Shown here in pieces: positions 38,378 to 47,090 of a stretch of 64,000 nucleotides of DNA. The DNA is taken from contig NZ_CADFEN010000007.1 of the NCBI RefSeq assembly GCF_902833145.1, forward strand, positions 1-64,000. Reading direction: 5' to 3'. The notes under the pieces were generated by a model. It had not been told where the DNA came from, searched no databases, and saw only the letters and a list, made by a program, of their open reading frames with translations. The first letter of the stretch is position 1. The number at the start of each line of letters is the position of its first letter. Source of the DNA: Burkholderia sp. BCC0506. GTDB taxonomy: Bacteria > Pseudomonadota > Gammaproteobacteria > Burkholderiales > Burkholderiaceae. Both the position numbers and the translations under genes were made by a program.

Positions 38378-39307
38378 ATGAAGCCCGAGCTGCTGGTCCT
38401 CATCGCGCTGCGCGGCGACGCGCATCGCGAGATCGCCGCGTCGTTCGACGTGCGTTATGCCCCCACTCCGGATGCGCGCGAACGCGCGATCGCCGAACAC
38501 GGCAGCACGATTCGCGCGGTGCTGACCAACGGCAGCACGGGCCTGACCGGCGCCGAGATCGACCGGTTGCCGCAACTCTCGTTCGTCAGCGCGCTCGGTG
38601 CGGGCTACGAGCACATCGACGTCGCGCATGCGAAGGCGCGCGGCATCACCGTGGTCACGGGCGCCGGCACCAACGACGATTGCGTCGCCGACCACGCGTT
38701 CGCGCTGCTGCTCGCGGCGGTGCGCAACGTCGTGCAGCTCGATGCGAAAACCCGCGCGGGCGTGTGGCGCGACGGGCTGTCGATGCCGCCGAACGTGTCG
38801 GGCAAGAAGCTCGGCATCGTCGGGCTCGGCAAGATCGGCGAGAAGTGCGCGCGCCGCGCGGCCGGCTTCGACATCGAGATCGGGTATCACAACCGCTCGG
38901 AGAAGCCGGTGCCGTACCGCTATTTCGACCGGGTCGACGCGCTCGCGCAGTGGGCCGATTTCCTGATCGTCGCGACGCCGGGCGGCGCGGGCACGCGGCA
39001 CCTGATCGATCGCACCGTGCTCGACGCGCTCGGCCCCGGCGGTTTTCTCGTCAACGTGTCGCGCGGCAGCGTTGTCGATACCGCTGCTTTGGCAGACGCG
39101 CTGCGCGAGCGGCGCATCGCGGGCGCGGGGCTCGACGTGTACGAAGGCGAACCGGAGCCGCCTCGCGTGCTGACGGAGCTCGACAGTGTCGTGCTCACGC
39201 CGCACATGGGCGGCTGGTCGCCCGAGGCGCTCGATCGTTCGGTGCGGCAGTTTCTCGACAACGCGGCGCGGCATTTCGCGGGGCAGCCGGTGTTGACGCC
39301 GGTGTGA
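38378..39307 (+). CDS. D-2-hydroxyacid dehydrogenase (GhrB/hydroxypyruvate reductase-like)
   Basis: The 309-residue NAD(P)-dependent dehydrogenase has the Rossmann motif GIVGLGKIGEKCARRA. The catalytic triad appears as Arg in NVSRGSVVD, Glu in GLDVYEGEPEPP and His in VVLTPHMGGWSPE. It reduces glyoxylate or hydroxypyruvate-like 2-oxoacids, or works in reverse. It is divergent from the osmoprotectant operon and otherwise stands alone. Confidence 0.88.
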   Translation: MKPELLVLIALRGDAHREIAASFDVRYAPTPDARERAIAEHGSTIRAVLTNGSTGLTGAEIDRLPQLSFVSALGAGYEHIDVAHAKARGITVVTGAGTNDDCVADHAFALLLAAVRNVVQLDAKTRAGVWRDGLSMPPNVSGKKLGIVGLGKIGEKCARRAAGFDIEIGYHNRSEKPVPYRYFDRVDALAQWADFLIVATPGGAGTRHLIDRTVLDALGPGGFLVNVSRGSVVDTAALADALRERRIAGAGLDVYEGEPEPPRVLTELDSVVLTPHMGGWSPEALDRSVRQFLDNAARHFAGQPVLTPV

Positions 39308-39328
39308 TCGACCGGAGGCGGCGTCGAA

Positions 39329-39433
39329 TCAGTCCGCCTGTCTGCGGAATGCCCGGTAGAAATCCGGCAGGTTCGCCGGCTTGACGGCATCGAGACCGAT
39401 CCAGGCGAACTGGTTGCGCTCGTGGCTCCGCAC
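39329..39433 (-). pseudogene. C-terminal gene remnant
   Basis: The minus strand encodes 34 residues with coding-like composition, RSHERNQFAWIGLDAVKPAN followed by LPDFYRAFRRQAD and a stop. The frame runs up to a stop just upstream, with GTG as the only start and no ribosome site. It looks like the tail of a larger protein whose body has been lost. I do not recognise the family. Confidence 0.4.
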
Positions 39434-39543
39434 GATTTCACGGCGATCGACCGCGCACTCCCTTCATGCAGAGATCCCCCGCCCGCATCGACGGACATGC
39501 AGGCGGGGGAGGCGGTGCCGTTACACCGGCAGCCGGTGCACGA

Positions 39544-41514
39544 TTACACGCCCGCCGACGGCGAAACCAGCGGTACCGTCACCGACGTGCCGGCCGGATC
39601 GAGCGTCAGGCCCGTGCCCGGCGTCGGCCGCAGCGTCGCCTCGTAGTCGCTGGAGAGGACGACGAGCCCCAGCCGGTGGCCGGCTTCCAGCTTGTAGTCG
39701 CGCGGCATGAACGTCAGCTTCAGGTCGTACGGCATGCCGGGCAGCACGGGTTGCTGCACCCACTCGGACAACCGGTTGCGCGGGTCGGTCCACGCGCGCG
39801 TGACGATCGTCGCCGTGCCGTCCGGCGCGCGGTCGACCAGCAGCGCCGTCACGTTCGCGACACCCGTGAAGGTCAGCCTGACGCGTGCGGTCGCCGCGCC
39901 GGAGAGGCGCGTCGCGGCGGTCAGCGGGGCCGTCTCGAAGCGGCTGCGGTTTTCGCCGGTCGGCGTGTTCGCCAGCGTGAGCGCGGGAATGCGCGCATCG
40001 TCGGTGAAGCGCGCGAGCGGGCCGCCGCTCGGCAGCCGCAGCAGCGTGCCGGTGGTCGCGCCGTCGCCGCCCGCGAAGTACGTGACCGGCGTGGCGCGAC
40101 GCGCGGCCCAGTCGGCTTCCTTCAGCAGCGTGCCGTCCGCCTGCGCGATCACCGCGCGCGGATCGCGCTCGACGCCGTTGTCATAGCCGATCAGGTAGCG
40201 CGTGAACCACCGGTTCACCTCCGCCGTCCATGCGTCGGCCATCGCGGGCACGCGGGTCGGATCGGTGTGCTTCAGGCGGTGCAGCCACAGCTGGGTCGGC
40301 ACACCCTGGCGTCGCATCGCCAGATACCACGACGTCGACTGGTCGACACGCACGTTGTCGTCGGTGAGCCCCTGCGCGACGAGCGCCGGTGCGACCGCGA
40401 GCGCGGTCGGAATGTCGCGGGCGGCCCAGAACGGCGAATAGTCGCCGGTCTTGCGATCTTCCTGTTGCAGCGCTTCGTCGATCAGGTGCGTGCAGCGCTC
40501 CGGATGCGCATTCGTCAGCAGCGCCTTGATGTACACGTCGACATCCTCGCCCTGATAGCCTTCCGGCGCGCGCACGAGGCCGCCCGAGCGGTAGTAGCCG
40601 TACATGTTCGACAGCCCGGCGATCGGCACGATCGCGTCGAGCCCGCGCGTGCGCAGGCTCGCGACCATCTTCGGCAGCGTGCCGTCGTACGACACGCCGT
40701 ACATGCCGACGTGGCCGGTCGACCAGTTCGCGACGACCGGCTTGCCGTTCGCGTCCTTCGCGGTCGCGTCGCGGCCGAGCCAGTGGATCACCGACGCCAT
40801 CGCGACCGATTCGTCGCGCGTCAGGATCGTCGGGCAGCCGTCCGAGCCGGCGGTGCCGAGCGAATCCGCGTAGACGATCGTGAAGCCGCGCGGCACGAAG
40901 TAGCCTTCGATCCACGAGCGGCCGGCGGCGGCCGCCTCGACCTGCTGCAGCATCCGCGACTGAGGCGCGGCGGCCAGGATGCGCGTGGACGCCGAAGCCG
41001 CGGCGCTGGCGGCCGCGGCCGGATGCGGTGTGCCGTCGAGTTCGACGTCGACGTCGTGGTTGGGGCTGTCGGCGAGCCCCGCGTAATACGGGCTCGCGAG
41101 CACGATGACGGGCGTGCGTGCGCCGTTCGCCGTTTCGGACGGCCGCACGATGCGCACGTGGATGCGGTCGCGCGTGCCGTCGCCGTCGGAATCGACCGGC
41201 GTGTCGACCCACGCGTGCTCTTCGATCGTGCCGCCCGACAGCGACGGCTGCACCTGGCCGTTGCTGATCACCGGCTGGTAGCGTCCGCCGCTCGCCGGAT
41301 TCGCGTACGGCACGCCGGACGGCGAAAAGCGCGCCGCGAGCGATCGCGTATCGGATGTGTCGGCCGCGGCGGCGGCTCCCTCCTGTTGGCCTTGCGCGAG
41401 CGCTGACGCGCCCGCCACGCTGCCGCCGTCGTCGCCGCCGCACGCGGCGAGCGTCGCGGCCGCCACGAGCGCGGGCAGCCATGCGCGCCGCACTCCGGTT
41501 CGATGAATGTTCAT
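39544..41514 (-). CDS. CocE/NonD-type X-Pro dipeptidyl-peptidase family lipoprotein
   Basis: The 656-residue protein carries a lipoprotein signal with lipobox LAAC (Cys25), so it should be membrane anchored. The S15/CocE alpha/beta-hydrolase core has the nucleophile Ser275 in YGVSYDGTL and the upstream YADSLGTAGSDGCP block. A C-terminal jelly-roll domain follows from about residue 480. Members cleave X-Pro dipeptides or acyl esters, and the substrate cannot be told. An Ala/Ser-rich insertion near residues 165-185 is unusual. No partner genes adjoin. Confidence 0.85.
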   Translation of the reverse strand: MNIHRTGVRRAWLPALVAAATLAACGGDDGGSVAGASALAQGQQEGAAAAADTSDTRSLAARFSPSGVPYANPASGGRYQPVISNGQVQPSLSGGTIEEHAWVDTPVDSDGDGTRDRIHVRIVRPSETANGARTPVIVLASPYYAGLADSPNHDVDVELDGTPHPAAAASAAASASTRILAAAPQSRMLQQVEAAAAGRSWIEGYFVPRGFTIVYADSLGTAGSDGCPTILTRDESVAMASVIHWLGRDATAKDANGKPVVANWSTGHVGMYGVSYDGTLPKMVASLRTRGLDAIVPIAGLSNMYGYYRSGGLVRAPEGYQGEDVDVYIKALLTNAHPERCTHLIDEALQQEDRKTGDYSPFWAARDIPTALAVAPALVAQGLTDDNVRVDQSTSWYLAMRRQGVPTQLWLHRLKHTDPTRVPAMADAWTAEVNRWFTRYLIGYDNGVERDPRAVIAQADGTLLKEADWAARRATPVTYFAGGDGATTGTLLRLPSGGPLARFTDDARIPALTLANTPTGENRSRFETAPLTAATRLSGAATARVRLTFTGVANVTALLVDRAPDGTATIVTRAWTDPRNRLSEWVQQPVLPGMPYDLKLTFMPRDYKLEAGHRLGLVVLSSDYEATLRPTPGTGLTLDPAGTSVTVPLVSPSAGV

Positions 41515-42198
41515 GGAATCGACCTCGTCTCTTGTGATTGTGTGGAACCGGCCGGCTCGCGATACGCCCCCTGCGGCCTGGCCGGGTACTGCGTCGGGTG
41601 AAGCGGAACTGCACCATCAGAAACGGCGGGCGAGACGCCGGCGAGTCTCGCCCGGTGCCGGCGCGCGTCAGGCGACGCGCCTCCGGCCGGCGTCGAGGCG
41701 AGTGCATCGCCCCGCGCGGAACGCGTCAGTGCGGCGGCTTGCCACGAATGCAGGAGTGCGAATCAAATCTGGGCATGCCCGGGCTTCCTTCAGGTTTCGG
41801 ATGAAACGGAACGGCACGATGCGGTGAGGCGGGAATGTTGCGAACGGCGGTGCTGCAACGGCAGGAAAGCGCGACGCGAGTCGGCACGCTGGCCGGATTG
41901 CTTTCCGGAAGCTTGCGCAGAAGTTATCTCAGTGAAATGCCCGTGTCAAACTTTTTTAGTTTGTATCAAACAAAGTTTCTGTGTGCCTGCGGCAGGCGGC
42001 CTTTTCGCTCGCGCGACTGAACGTTGCGCGCCCGCTATCGTCGGGCGGGGCGATTGTCGTCGACCCGTCCGGCAAGACGTCCCGCGGCATGCGTCCGGAA
42101 CGCGTCGGCGTCGGCTTCGACGGGTTCGCCGACTACGCGCCGGGCGGCAGCAACAGCGCCGGTTTTCACGAGACCGCGTCACGCCGCGCCGATCGCGT
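41515..42198. other. Intergenic region with hairpins and an AT-rich patch
   Basis: No intact gene is supported in these 684 bases. Two GC-rich hairpins lie at 41628-41690. An AT-rich patch at 41940-41985 has dyads, with CAAACT (41947-41952) pairing AGTTTG (41958-41963) and AAACTTT pairing AAAGTTT (about 41973). The plus strand at 42048-42197 has coding-like third-position GC (IVVDPSGKTSRGMRPERVGV) but no start or stop of its own, and may be a fragment of a lost gene. Confidence 0.45.
41628..41690. repeat. Tandem GC-rich hairpins
   Basis: GGGCGAGAC (41628-41636) pairs perfectly with GTCTCGCCC (41645-41653) over an 8-base loop. A second stem, GCGCGTC with GACGCGC over a 4-base loop, follows shortly. 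They lie upstream of the CocE-like gene and have no T-run. They might be REP-like elements or transcript-stability structures. Confidence 0.45.
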
Positions 42199-43482
42199 CT
42201 ACTCGTCGCGCAGCGCCTCGGCCGGCCGCACCCGTGCGGCGCGCCAGCTCGGGTACAGCGTCGCGACGCACGACATCAGGAACGCGGCCGACGCGATCCC
42301 GATCACGTCGACGGCCGAGAGCTTCGACGGTAGTGCGCTGAGGAAATACACGGACGGCGTCAGGAAGCGGATGCCGAGCAACTGCTCGACCGCCGGCAGC
42401 ACCACCGGGATGCTGACCGCGATCGCGCAGCCGAGCGCGACGCCCGCCAGCGTGCCGGCAAGACCGATCGTCATCCCTTGCACCGCGAAGATCTTCATGA
42501 TCGAGCGGGGCGGCGCGCCGAGCGTGCGCAGGATCGCGATGTCGCCCTGCTTCTGCGTGACCGTCATCACGAGCGACGACACGAGGTTGAACGCGGCAAC
42601 GGCGACGATCAGCATCAGGATCAGCGACAGCATCCGTTTCTGCAGCCGCTCGGCTTCGAACCACGTGCGGTTCTGTTGCGTCCAGTCGCGGAGATACAGG
42701 TTGCCCGACAGCGTGCGCGACAGCGCCAGCGCGATCTCCGGCGCGCGCTGCAGATCGTCGACGCGCAGCCGGATGCCGGTCGGCGCGGGCACGTTGAACA
42801 ATTGCTGCGCGTCGCGGATGTGGATGTACGCGAGCGCGCTGTCGTACTGGTAGTGGCCCGACTCGAACGTGCCGACCACGTTGAACTGGCGGAACCGCGG
42901 CAGCGCGTCGCCGACGCGCGCGGTGTTGCCGGGCGCGAAGAACGTGATGCGGTCGCCGATCTTCACGTGCAGCGCATCGGCAAGCGCCGCGCCGAGCACG
43001 ATGCCCATTTCGCCCGGTACGAGCGCGTCGAGGCGCCCGGTCTTCAGCTTGCGGGCGATGTCGGACACGCGCGGCTCGAGCACGGGATCGATGCCGCGCA
43101 GCGCGACGCCCGTCACGTTGCCCGCGTTCGTCAGCAGCGCCTGGGCGTCGACATAGGGTGCGACGGCGCGCACCGCGGGATGCTGCAACGATTCGTGCGC
43201 GGTCAGCCGCCAGTCGGGCATCGAGCCGGACGGCGCGAAGATTTCGACGTGCGCGAGCACCGACAGCATCCGGTCGCGCACCTCGGTGCGAAACCCGTTC
43301 ATCACCGACAGCACGACGATCAGCGCGGCCACGCCGAGCGCGATGCCGGCCATCGCGGCGCCGGCGATGAACGACACGAAGCCGTCGCCGGCCGAGCGCC
43401 GGCCGCCGCGCGCGTAGCGCAGCCCGATCTGCCATTCGAACGGGAGTTTCAAGCGGTTTCCTTTCATGTCGATTCGACCCAT
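42199..43482 (-). CDS. LolC/LolE family lipoprotein-releasing permease, orphan
   Basis: The 427-residue protein has an N-terminal helix (MAGIALGVAALIVVLSVMNG), a large periplasmic MacB-like domain (about 70-275) and three C-terminal helices with the FtsX-like core (KQGDIAILRTLGAPPRSIMK). It closely follows the LolC pattern, which exports lipoproteins from the inner membrane. No lolD ATPase gene adjoins, so it may be a second copy that borrows the housekeeping ATPase. The start may instead be the ATG at 43467 (MKGNRLKLPFEWQ). Confidence 0.85.
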   Translation of the reverse strand: MGRIDMKGNRLKLPFEWQIGLRYARGGRRSAGDGFVSFIAGAAMAGIALGVAALIVVLSVMNGFRTEVRDRMLSVLAHVEIFAPSGSMPDWRLTAHESLQHPAVRAVAPYVDAQALLTNAGNVTGVALRGIDPVLEPRVSDIARKLKTGRLDALVPGEMGIVLGAALADALHVKIGDRITFFAPGNTARVGDALPRFRQFNVVGTFESGHYQYDSALAYIHIRDAQQLFNVPAPTGIRLRVDDLQRAPEIALALSRTLSGNLYLRDWTQQNRTWFEAERLQKRMLSLILMLIVAVAAFNLVSSLVMTVTQKQGDIAILRTLGAPPRSIMKIFAVQGMTIGLAGTLAGVALGCAIAVSIPVVLPAVEQLLGIRFLTPSVYFLSALPSKLSAVDVIGIASAAFLMSCVATLYPSWRAARVRPAEALRDE

Positions 43483-43800
43483 GCCGAGCCGCGCATTCTA
43501 GCGAACGCGGCGCGACCGCGTGCGGAGGTCGTCGACGCGATGAACGTCGAGCACAGGCTGCGCGAGCCGTCGCGTGCGCTGTCGCCGCGGCTGAAGCGCG
43601 TGAGATATGCGTGGCAAGCGGCGATCTGCGGAACGAATGGTTTCCCAGCGGCGCTGGACGGGGGCATTCCGCGCACGTCGCCGCTGCTCGGGCAGCCGCG
43701 CCCGGCCGGCAGCCATACGAGGCGGGTGGTCGACGCCCACGGGCGCGGCGGCCGGTGGGCGTGTGGGGGGGCGCAGCAGGCGCGTCCCGCGTGCGCCGAT
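43483..43800. other. Intergenic region between the Lol permease and chemoreceptor genes
   Basis: These 318 bases hold no supported gene. Frames on both strands are open because of high GC but lack start signals. They must contain the promoter of the Lol-type gene; I saw no clear element. Confidence 0.4.
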
Positions 43801-45207
43801 TCAGACGCTGTAGCCGATCCGCAGGACGCCCCACGGCCGTCCGCCGACGACGATCGGCGCGGACACGTCCTTCATCAGCGCGAACTGGCCGTTGCCCATG
43901 TCGCGGCGATAGGTCTGCAACAGGAACGGCTTGTCGTGCGATACCGACATGCGCGCCGTCCGGTCCGTATAGATCCGCCGGTTCCGCGCGTTCGCCGCGT
44001 TCCAGGCGGCGTCCGCGCGCTGGGGCAGCGAGAATTTCCGGTTGTGGGTCGGCAGGTAGCACTGCCGGTCGAAGCTCGCGCAGTAGACGATGCGTTCGTC
44101 GAGATCGAGCACCGGCTCCTGGATGGCCGGCAGCACGCGATCGGTGAAAGCCGTGAAGCGCGTCATGAACTGCTGCGGGTCGGTGCCCGGAATCGGTTCG
44201 TAGTGCGTGTCGAAGAGCGCGTCGAGCGCGATATCGCCGCGGCCGACTGCGTCCTCGAACAATTTGCTGATCGCGGCGGCCGTGCTCCGTGCGGTATCGA
44301 TCAGGCGCGTGTCGGGCGATTCGATGCCGGTCGCGGCCGTGAGCTCGATGAGCGTCTCGGAGACGGACAGCAGGTTGCCGAGCCGGTCCTTGGCTTGCGC
44401 GAAATTGTCGGCCGAGTTCTCGACGCCGGACGCCATCTCGCCCACCTGCTCGTCGAGGCGGTGGCACTGCGCCTCGATCTCGTCCGTCAGCGACGCGATT
44501 TGCTCGGCCTCGCCGGCCAGCTCGGTGATCGCGTGGCCGGTCGCGTGCACGACCTCGCCGATCGTGCGCGTGCCCTCGCGCACGCGATGCGCGCGGGCGG
44601 CGTTGTCGGTGCCTTCCGCGAGCAGGTGCTCGGTCTGCTCGGCGAGCCGCGCGAGGGTCGTCTCGATCTGGGCCGTCGCCTGCCCGGTCTTCGCGGACAG
44701 GTTCTTGACCTCGGCCGCGACGACCGCGAAGCTGCGCCCGGACTCGCCGGCGCGCGCGGCCTCGATCGCGGCGTTCAGCGCGAGCAGGTGGGTCTGGCGC
44801 GCGATGACGGAGATTTCCTCCGACACGGCCCGCACGTGATCGAGCGCGTCGCGCAGCGCGCCCATCTGGTCGCTGATCGTGGTGACGCCCTCGACGAGGC
44901 CGTGAATGTCCGCGAGCGACGCCTCGATCGTCTGCTGCGACTGCCGGACCGCATTCGACGCGTTGGCGCTCACGTCGCGCACCTGCTGCGCGGCTTCGGC
45001 GATCCGGTGGTTGCCGCGCAGCGTGAGGGCAGCCGATTCGCGCAACGTATGGCAGACCTCCGCCTGCCGGGCGACGCGGGCCGCGACTTCCTCGACGTGG
45101 CCCGACACGTCGCAGATCTCGATGCCGAGCCGGCCGGCCTGCTCGGCGATGTCACCGACGAGCGCGCGCGATGCGCGGCGGCCGCGGCCGATTCCGAAGA
45201 AGTTCAC
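43801..45207 (-). CDS. Cytosolic methyl-accepting chemotaxis protein with C-terminal sensor
   Basis: The 468-residue chemoreceptor has no membrane helix. The signalling hairpin spans about residues 60-270, with the tip SVIARQTHLLALNAAIEAAR. The C-terminal 120 residues form a PAS/Cache-like module seen in a class of soluble MCPs (LPTHNRKFSLPQRAD and SAPIVVGGRPWGVLRIGYSV). The start is GTG at 45207, with AAGGAG upstream. It lies on the same strand as the porin and dehydrogenase genes, so taxis linked to alcohol or redox state is conceivable. Confidence 0.88.
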   Translation of the reverse strand: MNFFGIGRGRRASRALVGDIAEQAGRLGIEICDVSGHVEEVAARVARQAEVCHTLRESAALTLRGNHRIAEAAQQVRDVSANASNAVRQSQQTIEASLADIHGLVEGVTTISDQMGALRDALDHVRAVSEEISVIARQTHLLALNAAIEAARAGESGRSFAVVAAEVKNLSAKTGQATAQIETTLARLAEQTEHLLAEGTDNAARAHRVREGTRTIGEVVHATGHAITELAGEAEQIASLTDEIEAQCHRLDEQVGEMASGVENSADNFAQAKDRLGNLLSVSETLIELTAATGIESPDTRLIDTARSTAAAISKLFEDAVGRGDIALDALFDTHYEPIPGTDPQQFMTRFTAFTDRVLPAIQEPVLDLDERIVYCASFDRQCYLPTHNRKFSLPQRADAAWNAANARNRRIYTDRTARMSVSHDKPFLLQTYRRDMGNGQFALMKDVSAPIVVGGRPWGVLRIGYSV

Positions 45208-45330
45208 GTTGGCGGGTCTCCTTGATGGCTCGCGCGCCGGCTTCCCGGTGGAGGTCGGGCGTGCGTTCCTGACTTGACGGCCGCCCGGCCGCGGACTTGA
45301 GGTCGGGTAAACCATCGAGGTCGGCCTGCC

Positions 45331-45360
45331 GGACGGGCGGCGCGTGTCGGCCGCCCGTCC
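45331..45360 (-). terminator. Stem-loop downstream of the porin gene
   Basis: GACGGGCGGC (45332-45341) pairs with GCCGCCCGTC (45350-45359), a 10-base GC-rich stem over an 8-base loop, beginning 18 bases after the porin stop. There is no T-run on the minus strand, so termination would be weak or factor-assisted. It may also stabilise the 3' end of the porin transcript. Confidence 0.5.
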
Positions 45361-45377
45361 GTCGGCATGACGCCGCG

Positions 45378-46448
45378 TCAGAACACGTGGTGGATGCCGG
45401 CGTTCACGCCGACCGTCGTGCCCGGCAACCCGTACAACGCACCGCCCGTGATGCCGAGGCCGGTATTCATCGCGCCATGGTTGTTGACGACGCCGACCTG
45501 CGCATACAGGCCGGTTCGCTTCGACAGGCTGTAGTCGGCACCGATCGCGGCCAGCAGCGAATGATTGTGCGAATCGTTGCGGTCGGTCGTGTACCACGCG
45601 CCGGTGTTCAGGTCGAGCGCCGGCGTGACGCGATAGTCGAGGCCGGCGCTATACACGTTGTTGCTGAACGAGCCGGCGACCTTGTAGCTCGTGAACGACG
45701 CCTTGCCGGTCAGCGGCCCGAACGTATAGGCGGCGCCGATCGTGCGGCCGACGAACGCGACCGTGCTCGGCACCGGCGTCGGGGACGTGCCGCCGTTGCC
45801 GTCATAGAGCGCCGCGTTGAGCATGAAGCCGCCGTTCGTATAGGTGAGGCTGCCGGAATACTGGCGTCCCGCCTGGAAGTCGCCGGCCTTTCCGCCGAAG
45901 CCGAACATCGCGCTGGCCGTCAGCCCGGCGATCGTCGGGCTCGTGTACGAAATCGCGTTCGGGTTGAAGAGGCCCGTGACGAGCACGTTGTCGACGTACG
46001 GAACCAGCGCGGCGCCGAAGTGCGAGACGTTGCGCGGATCCGATCCGAGTATCGCGAGCACGAACGGCGAGAACTGCAGGCCGACCTTCGTTTCGCCGAA
46101 GCCGCCGTCGATCCCGACCCACGCCTGGCGGCCGAAGAAGTTGCCGTTCGAATGGCCGAACGCGCCGTCCGTGATGTTGAAGCCGCTTTCCAGCTTGAAT
46201 CTCGCATGCAGCCCGCCGCCGAGATCCTCGGTGCCGGTGATGCCGAAATTGGTCGGCGTCATGCCCGTGTCGGTCAGCGCGAACTGGCGTCCGGCGTTGC
46301 CGCCGGTCGCCGAGTCCAGCGATCGGCTCGTATAGAGCAACGCGGCATCGAGATCGCCGTACAGCGTGACGCTGCTCTGCGCGAAACTGCTCGTGCTTGC
46401 CGTCGCGCCGACTAACGCCGCGCAAATCGTCCATGTCCTGCTCTTCAT
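45378..46448 (-). CDS. Gram-negative porin (OmpC-like, Burkholderia type)
   Basis: The 356-residue outer-membrane porin has a signal peptide ending SSFAQS and the first strand SSVTLYGDLDAALLYT. The conserved FGITGTEDLGGGLHARFKLE and FFGRQAWVGIDGGFGETKVG blocks follow. The C-terminus ends in phenylalanine (NAGIHHVF), the outer-membrane assembly signal. The gene lies downstream of the HiPIP gene on the same strand, 229 bases away, and may serve entry of the alcohol substrate. Confidence 0.9.
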   Translation of the reverse strand: MKSRTWTICAALVGATASTSSFAQSSVTLYGDLDAALLYTSRSLDSATGGNAGRQFALTDTGMTPTNFGITGTEDLGGGLHARFKLESGFNITDGAFGHSNGNFFGRQAWVGIDGGFGETKVGLQFSPFVLAILGSDPRNVSHFGAALVPYVDNVLVTGLFNPNAISYTSPTIAGLTASAMFGFGGKAGDFQAGRQYSGSLTYTNGGFMLNAALYDGNGGTSPTPVPSTVAFVGRTIGAAYTFGPLTGKASFTSYKVAGSFSNNVYSAGLDYRVTPALDLNTGAWYTTDRNDSHNHSLLAAIGADYSLSKRTGLYAQVGVVNNHGAMNTGLGITGGALYGLPGTTVGVNAGIHHVF

Positions 46449-46677
46449 CGTCTGTCTCCGTCTTGTGAGTGTTGTAATACGTACGACTAATTGAAACGTC
46501 GGCGGCGCAAGAGAGCGAGCCGCCTGCATGCCGTGCCGTCGGCAACGCATCGGCGATTTCGCCGTGCGTCACGTATCGCGATCGATGCCCAGCGCGATCA
46601 GCACATGCAGATGCGCGGCGCGATCGGCATCCGCGCCGCGACGCGGCGTGCCGTCGCGCTCGCGAGCCGGCCCGGCG

Positions 46678-46992
46678 TCAGGCGAGCTTGGCATAGACGT
46701 TGCACCAGCCTTCGGCGGCCACCGTCTTGCCCGCGAACATCGGGCACGACCCGACCGATTCGCCCGCGGCAGCCTTGTAGAAGCGGCAGTTCGAACACGT
46801 CTGGCCGGCCTGGTATTTCGGGAACTTGCCTGCGTCGACGGTCGTGGCCCTGGCGCGATAGCCGAGCGTCTTCGCCGCGGCATCGTTTTCGTCGACGGGC
46901 GGTGCCGCGGCGAAGGCGCGCGTGCCGGCCGCGAGCGCGGCGCACAGGCCGGCGGCCTGCACGAAGAAGGTTCTGCGATGGCGGGAGATCAT
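46678..46992 (-). CDS. High-potential iron-sulfur protein (HiPIP)
   Basis: The 104-residue protein carries a Tat-type signal (SRHRRTFFVQAAG) and a small mature domain with four cysteines, in TCSNCRFY, GSCPMF and GWCNVY, in the spacing that binds the 4Fe-4S cluster of HiPIPs. It is a periplasmic one-electron carrier. It lies 98 bases downstream of the cytochrome fusion gene on the same strand. It is therefore a good candidate for the electron shuttle between the quinoprotein/cytochrome and a terminal oxidase. Confidence 0.92.
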   Translation of the reverse strand: MISRHRRTFFVQAAGLCAALAAGTRAFAAAPPVDENDAAAKTLGYRARATTVDAGKFPKYQAGQTCSNCRFYKAAAGESVGSCPMFAGKTVAAEGWCNVYAKLA

Positions 46993-47090
46993 GGTGTCGT
47001 CCTGAATGAAGTGACAAGAAAAAGTCCGGCCCGCGCGCCGGGCTGGCTGCCCGGCGCGGCGGCGGATCGAAACGAAAGCGGGGGGAAGCG

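Noticed and set aside
43498-43740. Possible small genes in the gap before the Lol permease
   Set aside because: Frames on both strands are Arg-rich and have no start signals.
46449-46677. Sigma54 promoter before the porin gene
   Set aside because: The nearest GG/GC pairs are off by one base in spacing. Porin expression may come from read-through or another promoter.
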